DNA of 64,000 nt from Glycomyces fuscus (GCA_002529455.1 NYMS01000018.1:1-64000); one strand, 5' to 3'; shown: positions 36,272 through 45,421, numbered from the stretch's first letter. A program made the numbers and translations. The notes: generated from the letters alone by a model not told the origin.

Positions 36272-37318
36272 CTACCCAGACCCGCGGACCGCAGTCGGTC
36301 CTTGGTCGAAGCATTGCGCGGCGCCTCGGTCCGCCGGGTCCGGCGCCGCCTGCTCCGGCAGCGTCAGGCCCCGGTCCGGGTCCGCGCCGTCCGCGGCCCC
36401 CGCCAGGAGGGCGTCCGTCTCCTTTGCGGCGGGGCAGGTGGCGGGGCCGCGGCGGGTGACGGACAGGGCGGCGGCCGCGTTGGCCCGGCGGGCGGCCTCC
36501 GGCGGGGCCAGGCCGGAGGCCACGGCGGCGGTGAACACGCCCACGTGCGCGTCACCCGCCCCGTTGGTGTCCACGGCGCGCACGGGAAAACCGGGCACCC
36601 GCCGGGGCCCGTCCCCGTCCCCGGCCACCACACAGCCCCGCGCGGAGTCGCGCACGACCACCACGCCGCCGGGGCTGACCCGGGGGAGCAGGAGCGCGGC
36701 GGCCTCCTCGGGGACGGTGCGCCCGGTCATCGTCGCGGCCTCGGCGGCGCTGAGGCTGAGCAGGTCGACGCGGGCCAGGGCCCGGTCCAGGGCCGACCGG
36801 GGGAGGTCGCCCACGACCGGTGCCGGGTCCAGGACCAGGCGCACCCCCCGCGGGAGCTCGTCGATCCAGGTGAGGAGGTCGTCGGCGCGCGGCCCGGGCA
36901 GCAGCGAGTACCCCACGGTGTAGACGAAGTCCCCCGGTGAGGGCCGCAGGGTGCGCAGCTCGGCCAGGGACAGGTCCGTCTCGGCGCCCAGGCGGGTGAC
37001 GAAGGTGCGTTCGGCGTCGGCGTCCACCAGGGCCACGCAGAAGCCGGTGTCGGCGTCGGGGACGGGGGCGTGCGCCACCGCCACCCCCTCCGAGCGCAGC
37101 GCGGCACGGGCCAGGTCCCCGTTGGGCCCGCTTCCGTGCGCCCCCGCGTAGACCACCTCCATGCCCGCGCGCGCCGCGGCGGCGATGACGTTGAAACCGC
37201 CCCCGACCAGGGTTCGGGAGGAGGAGGCGAGCACGCCCTCACCGGCCCGGGGAAGGGCGTCGACCGCCATCACGACGTCGATGATCACCGGTCCCGCGTG
37301 GAGGAGGCGTCCGGTCAT
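36272..37318 (-). CDS. PfkB family carbohydrate kinase
   Basis: A 348-residue ribokinase-like sugar or nucleoside kinase. The N-terminal signature GGGFNVIAAAARAG (about 38-51) and the C-terminal DTNGAGDAHVG with the catalytic Asp and anion hole are both intact. A short C-terminal tail of Asp/Pro-rich sequence extends beyond the fold. The phosphorylated substrate is unknown. AAAGGAG lies 8 nt before ATG 37318. It heads the minus-strand operon with the diiron enzyme (75 bp downstream) and GT2 genes, so the kinase may activate a sugar that the transferase then attaches. Confidence 0.9.
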   Translation of the reverse strand: MTGRLLHAGPVIIDVVMAVDALPRAGEGVLASSSRTLVGGGFNVIAAAARAGMEVVYAGAHGSGPNGDLARAALRSEGVAVAHAPVPDADTGFCVALVDADAERTFVTRLGAETDLSLAELRTLRPSPGDFVYTVGYSLLPGPRADDLLTWIDELPRGVRLVLDPAPVVGDLPRSALDRALARVDLLSLSAAEAATMTGRTVPEEAAALLLPRVSPGGVVVVRDSARGCVVAGDGDGPRRVPGFPVRAVDTNGAGDAHVGVFTAAVASGLAPPEAARRANAAAALSVTRRGPATCPAAKETDALLAGAADGADPDRGLTLPEQAAPDPADRGAAQCFDQGPTAVRGSG

Positions 37319-37493
37319 GGCAGGGGCTCCTTTCACCTGTGCCGACCGTGCGATCATCCCGCGGCGGCCTGGGGCGGTCGCCACCGGGTGGGCCGGTGCG
37401 GCCGGACACACGGGTCACGGGGCGCGCCCCCGCGGGCCGGGCGGACGCGGCCCCGGCCCGCCTCCCCGGGGCGCCGGCGCGTTCGTCCGGCCC

Positions 37494-37516
37494 CGCCCCG
37501 CGGGTCCCGCGGGGCG
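37494..37516. terminator. Hairpin between DUF2236 and PfkB genes
   Basis: Arms CGCCCCGCGGG and its complement form an 11-bp stem 45 bp after the DUF2236 stop; this suggests that the two groups are separate transcripts or only partly read through. Confidence 0.6.
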
Positions 37517-37560
37517 GCGCCGGGAGCGGCGGTGACGTGGGGGAGCGGCCCTCCGCTACT

Positions 37561-38724
37561 TCAGTCCCGGGGCGCCGGGGGCGGCGGGGTCCAGCGCCGG
37601 GTGCGGGGGGCGGTGGAGGTGACGCCGTACTCGTCCTTGAGCCGTTCGGGAATGGCGTACTGCATGACCCGGCCGCGGGTGAGGGAGCTCAGCTCCAGGT
37701 GGGTGGTGACGTGGCCGAGGCGGTCCAGGACCCAGGCGCCCAGCGGGGAGCCGTCCTCGATGCGTTCGAGGATCCCGAGCAGGGCGGGGGAGGCCTTGAC
37801 GGCCGTGTCCCAGCCGCTGCGCGGAACCTGGAGCCAGTCGGCGCAGGTGTCACCGATGAGGTAGCGGATGAGGGCGGCGACCACCGGGTCGAGGAGGGTT
37901 CCGGGGACGACCTCCTCGTAGAGGTCGATGAGCTGGCGGGTCAGCCGTGCCCCCTCCTCGGAGGGGCCCATGTGCCGGGTCATGTACAGGTCGGAGAAGC
38001 GCCGGGCGCCGTCCACGTCGGCGGGGGAGTGCTCCTGGCTGATGCCGAGCATGGCGCCGACGATGCGCCAGGCGTAGTAGTAGGACTCCGCGCCCTCGAC
38101 CGACATGTGGATGCCCAGGCGGTGCAGTGCGTCCAGGACCTGGATGGAGAAGATCATCTGGCCGCCGATCATGTCCTCCTGACAGATCGGCGTGCCGAGC
38201 GCGTCCACGTCCCAGCGGCCCTCACGGCGCATGTGGTAGCGGATGGAGGCGTGCAGCAGGCGCACCTTCTGGGCCGCGGGGACGAACCGGCTCCCCGCCT
38301 CGAACGCGTCGGGCTGCATCAGGTAGACGGTGAACTGCCCGGTCTCGGCCATGCGCCGCGAGGGGTACTCCAGGGCGTGGGTGGCGCTGAGCAGTCTGGC
38401 CACGTGCGGGATGACGTAGCAGGCGGGCATCGCCGAGAAGGCCAGTGCGGTGGAGATGTGCACGTTGTTGTCGATGAAGAACTGGCGGGCCCTCTCCATC
38501 TCGTCCCAGTCGACCCAGGAGGGCGGCGCGGCCGTGGTGTGCAGGTACTCGCGGGCGACGTCGGGCAGCCCCTCGGGCAGGTCCTGGCCGACGGTGGAGA
38601 AGTAGCGCATGAGGGTGTTGAACTTGCCGACCTCCCCGCGTTCGAACAGCGTCTCCACCGTCGCGTCGGCGAGTTCGTCCCCCATGAGCCGCAGTGCGTT
38701 CATGGACTCTGGCGTGTGGGACAC
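37561..38724 (-). CDS. DUF2236 oxygenase (MpaB / latex-clearing-like)
   Basis: A 387-residue protein of the ER-bound oxygenase mpaB/B'/rubber oxygenase family. The fold marker VRLLHASIRYHMRREGRWD (about 163-181) and ICQEDMIGGQMIFSIQVLDALHRLG are characteristic; several His residues could bind haem. Members split isoprenoid double bonds, as in rubber cleavage or farnesyl chain shortening. It starts at GTG 38724 behind AAAGGA and follows the polyprenyl synthase gene by 18 bp, so it probably acts on the prenyl product. No signal peptide is seen, so it is cytosolic. Confidence 0.85.
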   Translation of the reverse strand: MSHTPESMNALRLMGDELADATVETLFERGEVGKFNTLMRYFSTVGQDLPEGLPDVAREYLHTTAAPPSWVDWDEMERARQFFIDNNVHISTALAFSAMPACYVIPHVARLLSATHALEYPSRRMAETGQFTVYLMQPDAFEAGSRFVPAAQKVRLLHASIRYHMRREGRWDVDALGTPICQEDMIGGQMIFSIQVLDALHRLGIHMSVEGAESYYYAWRIVGAMLGISQEHSPADVDGARRFSDLYMTRHMGPSEEGARLTRQLIDLYEEVVPGTLLDPVVAALIRYLIGDTCADWLQVPRSGWDTAVKASPALLGILERIEDGSPLGAWVLDRLGHVTTHLELSSLTRGRVMQYAIPERLKDEYGVTSTAPRTRRWTPPPPAPRD

Positions 38725-38742
38725 GGGAATCCTTTCGTCGGG

Positions 38743-39795
38743 TCAGGACTGGCGGGCCGCGGCCGAGGCCACCATCTGAGCCAGGGCGGCGGCGGCTCCG
38801 TCCGGCAGGTCGGCGCGGCTGAGGGCGCAGGTCGCGGCCCGGACGCGCTGGGCGATCATCTCCTCGACGCGCTCGGGGGCCCCGGTGCGCCGCATGATCG
38901 ACCGGACCCTGGACAGTCCCTCGCCGTCCAGGCCGCGCCGGCCCAGCAGGGCGCGCAGCTCCCGGCGCTCGGCCGCGGTGGCGGCGGACCAGGTCTCGGC
39001 GAGCAGGACGGTCGGCCGGTTGCCCCGGACGTCGTCCAGGTTCGACTTGCCCGTGCGCTCCGGGTCGCCGAAGAGCCCCAGCAGGTCGTCCCGCAGCTGG
39101 AAGGCCTCGCCCAGGGGGAGCCCGTAGGCGGTGAAGGCCTCCATCAGCGGGCCCGGGGCACCGGCCAGCGCACCGCCGATGCGCAGGGGGTGCTCGACCG
39201 TGTACTTGGCCGTCTTGTACCTGATCACCTGGAGCGAGCTGCCGGTGTCGGGCGGGGAGCCGGTGCGCAGGACCTCCAGGCACTCCCCGGCGATCAGCTC
39301 CCTGGCCATGACCAGCCACAGCTCGCGGGCGCGGGAGAGGTAGGCCGAGGGCAGGCCGCAGCACAGGAACAGCTCCGCGGCCCAGGACATCAGCAGGTCC
39401 CCGGTCAGCAGGGCCAGGGCGCGGCCCCCGGCGTGGGGCCTGGCCCTGCCGGTGAGCGCCGCGCGCAGGGCGACGTGGGCGCTCGGCACGCCGTGCCGCA
39501 TCGGGCTCTCGTCGATGAGGTCGTCGTGGACGACGGCGGCGGCGTGCACCAGTTCCATCGCGGCGGCGGCCCTGACCAGCGCGTCGCTGTCCGGCTGCCC
39601 GGCCGCGCGCCACCCCCAGTAGCAGAACGACGCGCGCAGGCGTTTGCCCCCGGCCACCGCGACGGCCAGTTGCTCGGCCACCGGCAACAGGTCGGCGTCG
39701 ATGGCGACGAGCCGGTCCGTCTCCCGGCGCGCGAACTCCCGCAGCTGCGCGTCCACCCGTGCCCGGAGCAGGAGCTGCTCCCCGGTCTCAGCCAT
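38743..39795 (-). CDS. Polyprenyl (geranylgeranyl-type) diphosphate synthase
   Basis: A 350-residue trans-isoprenyl diphosphate synthase. The first Asp-rich motif is DDLIDESPMRHG (about 98-109) and the second is QLRDDLLGLFGD (about 222-233), both complete, with GKRLRASF near residue 56 as the first conserved region. It condenses IPP with an allylic diphosphate. Ala, Met and Glu before the first motif (AAAMELVHAAAVVHDD) suggest a chain length around C20, but this is a guess. ATG 39795 overlaps the stop of the preceding small gene, and the mpaB-like gene follows, so the three form one operon. Confidence 0.92.
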   Translation of the reverse strand: MAETGEQLLLRARVDAQLREFARRETDRLVAIDADLLPVAEQLAVAVAGGKRLRASFCYWGWRAAGQPDSDALVRAAAAMELVHAAAVVHDDLIDESPMRHGVPSAHVALRAALTGRARPHAGGRALALLTGDLLMSWAAELFLCCGLPSAYLSRARELWLVMARELIAGECLEVLRTGSPPDTGSSLQVIRYKTAKYTVEHPLRIGGALAGAPGPLMEAFTAYGLPLGEAFQLRDDLLGLFGDPERTGKSNLDDVRGNRPTVLLAETWSAATAAERRELRALLGRRGLDGEGLSRVRSIMRRTGAPERVEEMIAQRVRAATCALSRADLPDGAAAALAQMVASAAARQS

Positions 39796-40069
39796 CGCTT
39801 CGACCGGGACGGGAGGCGGCCCGGCGGGCGAGCAGTTCCATGTGGGACTCGGCCATCGGGGCGTACCTGCGCAGCGCCAGCTCGCCGTGCTGGCGCAGTT
39901 CCCGCCGACCGTCCCGGGCCATCTCGTCCAGGTCCGACCGGCCCAGCAGGGACCGCGCCCTGCGCAGGGCCGCTCCGACACCGCTGTAGGCCAGGTCGGC
40001 CATCCCGGCCGCGACCAGCAGCGGCTCGCTCACGCGGTCGGTGTCCGCGCCGTCGCCGGTGTGCGCCAC
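39788..40069 (-). CDS. Small hypothetical protein leading the prenyl synthase operon
   Basis: A 93-residue soluble helical protein (LLVAAGMADLAYSGVGAALR, then an Arg-rich stretch and MAESHMELLARRAAS). I know no family. GTG 40069 has GAGGGG 7 nt upstream; an upstream GTG would extend the frame. Its stop lies inside the prenyl synthase start (8-nt overlap), so the two are translationally coupled, and a role linked to the synthase is likely but unproven. Confidence 0.62.
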   Translation of the reverse strand: MAHTGDGADTDRVSEPLLVAAGMADLAYSGVGAALRRARSLLGRSDLDEMARDGRRELRQHGELALRRYAPMAESHMELLARRAASRPGRSDG

Positions 40070-40618
40070 GGTGTTCCCCTCATCCCCTGTTGACACGAAA
40101 AGGGCCGCGGGTGGAAACGGTCGGCGCTCTCGGAAATCCTGTCCGGGCGGCCGGAGGTCCGCCACGGTACCCCTGTCGAGTGATCATCTTCGGTAATCAC
40201 CGTTTTTGTCAATGCAATGGTGTGATCTGGTTCGGTTTGGCGAGGGTCGGCGGAGGCGGGGAATCGGAACAAACGGACAATGCGGAGAAAAATCCGACGA
40301 GCAAGCGGAGATGGCCCGGGTTTCTCCGTGTTCGCGCGGGGTGAACCGCCTGGCTGTGGGGGGTTCGGGTCGGTCCGGCCGTGGGGGAGAGGGGGTCGAA
40401 ACGTCGGGGGCAGGGCTCCTTCGGATCGTATTCCCTCTCGCTTGGGGGGTTGTGTCCAGGGTGTGATGGTTCATCCTGGAATTCGCTTTTCCGGTCCGTG
40501 TTGTGGAAACCCTGGAGACTGCATCAGCTTTTATGGAAGGAAAAGGAGATATGGGTGGTTTTGATTTCCGGTGATCGGCCCGGCCGTTCCCCGGTCCCTC
40601 CGCGGCCGCCGCGGAGAA
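40070..40618. other. Intergenic region upstream of the prenyl synthase operon
   Basis: About 550 bp without a credible gene. The left part (40160-40240) is AT-rich and carries TTTTTGTCAATGCAATGG-like sequence, the probable minus-strand promoter area. The rest shows no clear repeats. Confidence 0.4.
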
Positions 40619-40663
40619 CGGCCGGTGGAGCCATGGGCCCGGTACCCGTGGCCCCACCGGCCG
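40619..40663. terminator. Long hairpin terminator of the PadR-ABC operon
   Basis: Outer arms CGGCCGGTGG and CCACCGGCCG and inner arms GCCATGGG and CCCGTGGC form one long stem 9 bp after the permease stop. Confidence 0.75.
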
Positions 40664-40671
40664 CTCGGGCG

Positions 40672-42987
40672 TCACTCGGTGCGCAGTCCCTCGGGGCTCG
40701 TCATCCGCCACAGGTACGGCAGGCTCGCCAGCGTCACCAGTGCGATCACGCCGAACCCGGCGCCCACGAGCGGGACGAGGCCCCACCAGTCGGTGGCCGG
40801 GAGGTCGGCCAGCCGCAGCAGGAGGAGGCCGAGCCCGACCCCGCCGGCGACGGCGATCACCAGTCCGAGCACCATCGGGATCGCGGTCTGCCACAGCACC
40901 GACGCGGCGAGCGTGGAGCGGCTGGTCCCGAAGGCGATCAGCACCGAGAGCTGCCGTCTGCGCTCCCGTAGCTGCTCGACCGTGGAGATGACCATGCTCG
41001 CCCCGATCACCAGCATCGTCAGGACGGCGCCGGCCCGGAGCGCGTCACCGATGTCCGTCAGCACCTTGTTGCCGCTCTCCTGTCCCAGGGTGCGCAGGTC
41101 GGTCCCGGCGCTGTCGACACCGACGTGGTTGCGCACGTGCTCGACGGCGTCCGGATCGCCGCCGTCGAGCGTGACGAGCACCGTGGACCGGAGGCTCTCC
41201 AGCTCCTCGACCGGAAAGGCCGACGGGGTGAGGAACAGGCCCTGGGGGATCTGCCCGGCCAGGGCGTCCGTGACCCGGGCCTCGCGCACCGGCGGAACGG
41301 TCCAGGGACGGGGATCGGTGGCGGGACCGTCCGCACGGGCGTTGTCGAGGTCCAGGCGGTCGCCCGGACGCACGGCGGGCGCCCCCCCACCCGCGACGAA
41401 GGCGTCACCGTCGGCGCAGGAGGAGAACGTGATCAGCCCGTCCAGGGTCGCGCAGTCGGCGACGACGACCGTCCGCGCGTGCTGTGCCCCGTCGGCGCCG
41501 GGTGGCGCGTCCGCCGGGGGGAGGTGGGCCACGAGGAACGGGAGGGAGGACTCCACCCCCCTGGCGCCGTCGACGCCGCGGGCGAACTCCGCCCCCTCGG
41601 CGCCGGTCCCCACCGTGGCCGAGGCGAGCATCCGTACCCGGCCCGGGTCCGGGCCGTCGGCGGAGGGGACCTGGTCGCTCATCGCGGAGAACAGCGTCTG
41701 GAGCGCGATCGCCCCGGCCACGGCGACGGTGACGCCGCTGACGGTACGGGCCGCGATCCCGCTGTTCAGCTGCAGGCGCCGCGTGGCCATCTGCCACGAC
41801 AGCGGACCACCGCGCAGCCGGCCCACCACGGCCTCGACGACCCACGGCAGCAGCAGGGTGAACCCCGCCAGGGCCACCGACACACCGACGGCGACGACCC
41901 ATTCCGCCCCCTCGGGGTTCGCCCCCTGTCCGGGCACGGCCAGGACGGCGCAGCCGACGGCCAGGACCACCACGCGCCACCACAGCCGCCGACCGCGGTC
42001 GGTGCCCTCCCGGAAGACGCCCAACGGGCTGACCTCGACCTTGCGCAGCGCCAGGAGCGTCACCAGGACGGCGCTGGCGGGGACGAGTACCACGACGAGG
42101 GCGGCGAGCAGCGGTACCGGTGTGAGGTCCGCGGGCAGCACGCCCGAGCCCGGGATCCGCACGTGGTCGGCGAACATCCGGGCCACCAGGAAGAACCCGG
42201 TGCCGAGGACCAGGCCCAGGGCCGCGCCGACGAGGGACTCGCCCGCGGCGATCCTCCGCGTCATCCCCCGGTCGGCGCCCACCAGCCGCAGCGCGGCCAG
42301 GCGCCGGTCGCGGCTCTCGGCGCCGAAACGCATCGCGGTGAGGACGAAGGCGGCGATCGGCAGCAGCAGCACCACGATGACGACGACGATGAGCAGCACG
42401 AGGACCGCGGCCATGCCGCCGGACGGCCGGTCCGCGCCGAAGCCGGAGGCGGCGTGCGGGTCCGGAATCTGCGAGAGGGCGTCCGTGCCCAGGTAGAAGT
42501 AGAGTTCCTGCGGCCCCCGCAGGCCCTCGGCGCCGATCACGCCGGTGACCTGGGCGCCGTCGAACCGCTCGGCGAGCAGGGCGTCCTCCGGGGAGTCCAG
42601 GAGGTCGCGCAGGGCCGGGGAGGCGTAGAGCTCGCCCGCCCGCGGCAGCCGGTCGATCCCCGGAGGGTGGGCGGCCTCCCGCGGGTCCCCGACCGGTTCG
42701 AGCAGCATGCCCGAGAACATGTCCCCCCGGTACTCGACGATCTTGGGGCCCACGAGGACCGTGCCGTCACCGGTCCGCGCCCCCTCCTCCAGGTACGCCG
42801 GCGTCCGCGCGTCCATCCGGTCCTGGGCCGCGGCGCGCACCGAGGGGGCCGCGGACGCCAGCAGGAGCACCATCACCCCCAGGCCCACGCCCAGTGCCGT
42901 GAGCAGTGTCCCCGTCCAGCCCGTCCACCCGCCGTTCAGGGTGAGCCTGGCGCCCATGGCCAGGTCGCGGTACCAGCGGCCGATCAC
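40672..42987 (-). CDS. FtsX-like ABC permease of the PadR operon
   Basis: A 771-residue permease: one N-terminal helix (about 22-45), an extracytoplasmic domain, a three-helix FtsX core with RRLAALRLVGADRGMTRR, a second half with further helices, an extracytoplasmic domain with a Cys pair, and a final core with QLSVLIAFGTSRSTL. It starts at GTG 42987, overlapping the ATPase stop by 4 nt. With the ATPase it forms a MacB/FtsEX-like exporter, probably for peptides or antibiotics, under PadR control. Confidence 0.9.
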   Translation of the reverse strand: MIGRWYRDLAMGARLTLNGGWTGWTGTLLTALGVGLGVMVLLLASAAPSVRAAAQDRMDARTPAYLEEGARTGDGTVLVGPKIVEYRGDMFSGMLLEPVGDPREAAHPPGIDRLPRAGELYASPALRDLLDSPEDALLAERFDGAQVTGVIGAEGLRGPQELYFYLGTDALSQIPDPHAASGFGADRPSGGMAAVLVLLIVVVIVVLLLPIAAFVLTAMRFGAESRDRRLAALRLVGADRGMTRRIAAGESLVGAALGLVLGTGFFLVARMFADHVRIPGSGVLPADLTPVPLLAALVVVLVPASAVLVTLLALRKVEVSPLGVFREGTDRGRRLWWRVVVLAVGCAVLAVPGQGANPEGAEWVVAVGVSVALAGFTLLLPWVVEAVVGRLRGGPLSWQMATRRLQLNSGIAARTVSGVTVAVAGAIALQTLFSAMSDQVPSADGPDPGRVRMLASATVGTGAEGAEFARGVDGARGVESSLPFLVAHLPPADAPPGADGAQHARTVVVADCATLDGLITFSSCADGDAFVAGGGAPAVRPGDRLDLDNARADGPATDPRPWTVPPVREARVTDALAGQIPQGLFLTPSAFPVEELESLRSTVLVTLDGGDPDAVEHVRNHVGVDSAGTDLRTLGQESGNKVLTDIGDALRAGAVLTMLVIGASMVISTVEQLRERRRQLSVLIAFGTSRSTLAASVLWQTAIPMVLGLVIAVAGGVGLGLLLLRLADLPATDWWGLVPLVGAGFGVIALVTLASLPYLWRMTSPEGLRTE

Positions 42988-43697
42988 GTCACACCCCGGA
43001 TCCCGGCGGGGTCGAGGGCCTGGCCGTCGCGGACGACGACCTCGCGGTCGGAGTAGGCCGCGACCCGGACGTCGTGGGTGACCAGGACGACCGCGGCCCC
43101 GGTGTCGCGCGCGGCACCCGTGAGCAGTCGCATGGCGCGCTCCCCGTTGAGCGAGTCCAGCGCGCCGGTGGGCTCGTCGGCGAAGACCAGGCGCGGGTCC
43201 GCCACCAGCGCCCGCGCGATGGCCACCCGCTGCCTCTGCCCGCCGGACACCTGGCCGGGGCGCTTGTCGCGGACGTCGTCCACCTCCAGGCGGGCCATCC
43301 ACTCCATCGCGCGGGACTCCGCCCTCCTGCGCGCGACGCCGGTCAGGCGCAGGGACAGCGCGACGTTCTCCACACAGGTCAGCTCGGGGACGAGCTGGCC
43401 GAACTGGAAGACGAAGCCGAAGTCGCTGCGTCTGAGCCCGCTGCGCTCGGTGTCGGACAGGGCCGACAGCTCGCGGCCGTCGTAGTGCACGGTGCCGCCG
43501 TCGAGGTCGAGGATGCCCGCCAGGCAGTGCAGCAGCGTGGACTTGCCGGATCCGGACGGGCCCATGACGGCGACGACCTCTCCGGAGCCGATGCTGAAGT
43601 CCGCTCCGTTCAGCGCCGCGGTCGAACCGAAGTACTTGCGGAGTCTGGTGGCGGTGAGCAGGGCTCCCGTGTCCTGCGCCGCGGTGGTGCCGCTCAC
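42984..43697 (-). CDS. ABC transporter ATP-binding protein of the PadR operon
   Basis: A 237-residue ATPase: Walker A GPSGSGKS, Q-loop FVFQFGQLVPELT, signature VSGGQRQRVAIARAL, Walker B VFADEPTGALDS and switch His in VLVTHD. The DEPTGALDS form is that of the LolD/MacB group. It begins at GTG 43697 overlapping the PadR stop (GTGA) and its stop overlaps the permease start in the same way, so the three proteins are translated as a tight unit. Confidence 0.93.
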   Translation of the reverse strand: MSGTTAAQDTGALLTATRLRKYFGSTAALNGADFSIGSGEVVAVMGPSGSGKSTLLHCLAGILDLDGGTVHYDGRELSALSDTERSGLRRSDFGFVFQFGQLVPELTCVENVALSLRLTGVARRRAESRAMEWMARLEVDDVRDKRPGQVSGGQRQRVAIARALVADPRLVFADEPTGALDSLNGERAMRLLTGAARDTGAAVVLVTHDVRVAAYSDREVVVRDGQALDPAGIRGVT

Positions 43698-44218
43698 GCG
43701 CCGACCTCCCCGGCGAGCCGGTCGAGGCGGCCGGCGGTCAGCTCCAGCCACCGGATGTCGGCCTCCAGGTGGAACAGGGCGTGGTCGCAGACGAGCTGGT
43801 CGGCGAGGTCGCCGCCCGTCTTGCGGCGGGTGAGCTCGCGCATGAGGCGCAGGTGCTCGGCCCGCTGGACGTCCAGCAGCCCGGCGGCGTCACGGCCGGT
43901 GAGCAGTGCCAGCACGACCTTGGAGTACAGGGTGCTCTGCAGGTACGGCTCGGGCTTCTCCGGCGTGGCGAGCCAGCGTCCGACGTCGGTGACACCGGCG
44001 TCGGTGATGGCGTAGCGCTTGCGCTCCGGGCCGCTTCCCGCCTCCACCCCGTCCACCTCGACGAGGCCGTTCTTCAGCAGGCGCGACATCGTCGAGTAGA
44101 CCTGCCCGTAGTGCAGGGGCCGGTCGTGTCCGAAGCGTTCGTCGAAGAGGCGCTTGAGGTCGTACCCGTGGCGGGGGCCCGATTCGAGCAGGCCGAGCAG
44201 AGTGTTGCCGATAGACAT
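43694..44218 (-). CDS. PadR family regulator
   Basis: A 174-residue PadR protein: N-terminal winged helix (about 4-75; GNTLLGLLESGPRHGYDLKRLF, HYGQVYSTMSRLLKNGLV, ERKRYAITDAG) and a C-terminal Vir_act_alpha_C helix pair for dimerisation. PadR proteins of this size commonly repress adjacent ABC exporter genes and respond to the exported drug. The perfect palindrome 10 bp before its ATG is the likely operator, so the operon represses itself. No Shine-Dalgarno site is seen. Confidence 0.92.
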   Translation of the reverse strand: MSIGNTLLGLLESGPRHGYDLKRLFDERFGHDRPLHYGQVYSTMSRLLKNGLVEVDGVEAGSGPERKRYAITDAGVTDVGRWLATPEKPEPYLQSTLYSKVVLALLTGRDAAGLLDVQRAEHLRLMRELTRRKTGGDLADQLVCDHALFHLEADIRWLELTAGRLDRLAGEVGA

Positions 44219-44227
44219 GGCGGCGAC

Positions 44228-44244
44228 TATACACAATGTGTATA
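44228..44244. promoter_or_regulatory. PadR operator palindrome
   Basis: TATACACA-A-TGTGTATA is a perfect 17-bp palindrome with a central base. It lies in the PadR leader, likely over the -10 element, and fits the ATGT...ACAT-like sites of PadR proteins. Confidence 0.85.
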
Positions 44245-44310
44245 CATGGTGTGAATAGAGGCGTTGTGACCCGATTTCGGTGAGGGTTCCGGGGACGCGG
44301 CCCCTCCCGC

Positions 44311-44407
44311 ACGGCCGAGCACAGCGACGGGCGCGTCCACCGTGACGCCTGCGCCGTGGTGCCCTTGGCCGTGCCCTCGCAGGAGGGAGGGTGCGCCGTG
44401 GCGGCCG
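44311..44407 (+). pseudogene. Fragment of the repeated gene family found at 55.8-57.2 kb
   Basis: About 97 bp match 56981-57076 with roughly 85 percent identity by eye, including GAGCACA...CGACGGGCGCGTCCACCGTGA and GGTGCGCCGTGGCGGC. Flanks do not match and no frame continues, so it is an isolated relic. Confidence 0.7.
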
Positions 44408-44528
44408 CGCGCCCCGACCGCGGACGCCACGGCCACCGGGGCGTCCGAGCGCCCGAAGCGCCGGGCCGCTCCGGGGGCCTCCCCGGCCGACCGCGCGGCG
44501 TCGGGCGGCCGGGGAGGCACGGCCGCGC

Positions 44529-45299
44529 TCAGACGGACGACGCGGGGAGGGCGGCGACCAGGCCGCCGTCGACGACCAGGTCCTGCCCGTTGACGTAGGA
44601 GGCGTCCGCGGAGGCGAGGAAGGCGACGGCGCCCGCGACGTCCTCGGCGGTGCCGAGGCGGCCCGACACCACCTCGGCGGCGACGCCCTCCTTCTCCTCC
44701 TCGCGGACGGCGGCGTGGAACATCGGGGTCTCGATGTAACCGGGGCTCACGGAGTTGACCCGGACGCCCCGCGGGCCCAGCTCCGCCGCGAGGGTGTGCG
44801 TGAGGTTGTGCACGGCCGCCTTGGTCGCCGCGTAGAGGGTGGCGCCCGCCATGCCCCGGTGCAGCGTCCACGACGCGTTGATCACGATCGCCGCGTCGTC
44901 GGCCAGCAACGGGAGGGCCTTCTGGACGGTGAAGAACACCCCCTTGAAGTTGATGTCCGACACACGGTCGAACTCGGCCTCGGTCACCTCGCCGACCGGC
45001 TGGAACGAGGCGACGCCCGCGTTGGCGAAGACCACGTCCAGGCGCCCGAAACGGTCCTGGACCAGGGCCGCCAGAGTGTCGAGGTCGGCGAGGTCCGCCG
45101 CGTCACCGCGCACCGCGAGGAGGCGGTCCCCGCCGCCCAGCTCCTCGACCGCGGCGTCCAGGCGGTCCTTGTCCCGCCCGGTGATGACCACCCGCGCGCC
45201 CTCCTCCAGCAGCCTTCGCGCGGTGGCCAGCCCCATGCCGCTCGTGCCGCCGGTGATCAGCGCGACCTTGTCGTCGAATCGGGAAACGTTGTGTGTCAT
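44529..45299 (-). CDS. SDR family oxidoreductase
   Basis: A 256-residue classical SDR: TGGTSGMG (about 17-24), TGRDK after the second strand, NAG within FANAGVASF, the Ser position in INASWT, and YAATK with Tyr and Lys. The end LVVDGGLVAAL is typical. It is similar to the glucose-dehydrogenase/3-ketoacyl reductase group, but the substrate is unknown. An XRE regulator gene lies upstream on the same strand. Confidence 0.92.
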   Translation of the reverse strand: MTHNVSRFDDKVALITGGTSGMGLATARRLLEEGARVVITGRDKDRLDAAVEELGGGDRLLAVRGDAADLADLDTLAALVQDRFGRLDVVFANAGVASFQPVGEVTEAEFDRVSDINFKGVFFTVQKALPLLADDAAIVINASWTLHRGMAGATLYAATKAAVHNLTHTLAAELGPRGVRVNSVSPGYIETPMFHAAVREEEKEGVAAEVVSGRLGTAEDVAGAVAFLASADASYVNGQDLVVDGGLVAALPASSV

Positions 45300-45421
45300 G
45301 GGATGCAGCGTTCCAGCCCGGTCACCGCGCGGACAGGGCGCACTTATACGGGGAGTGGCACCACCAGGTTCGCCGGGCGACGCCCCGGAGGGGGCCTTCG
45401 CCGGGGACGAGCGGCGGAGGG

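Noticed and set aside
37339..40344. About 1000-codon plus-strand frame opposite the prenyl synthase operon
   Set aside because: Shadow of the DUF2236 and prenyl synthase genes, with low-complexity product.
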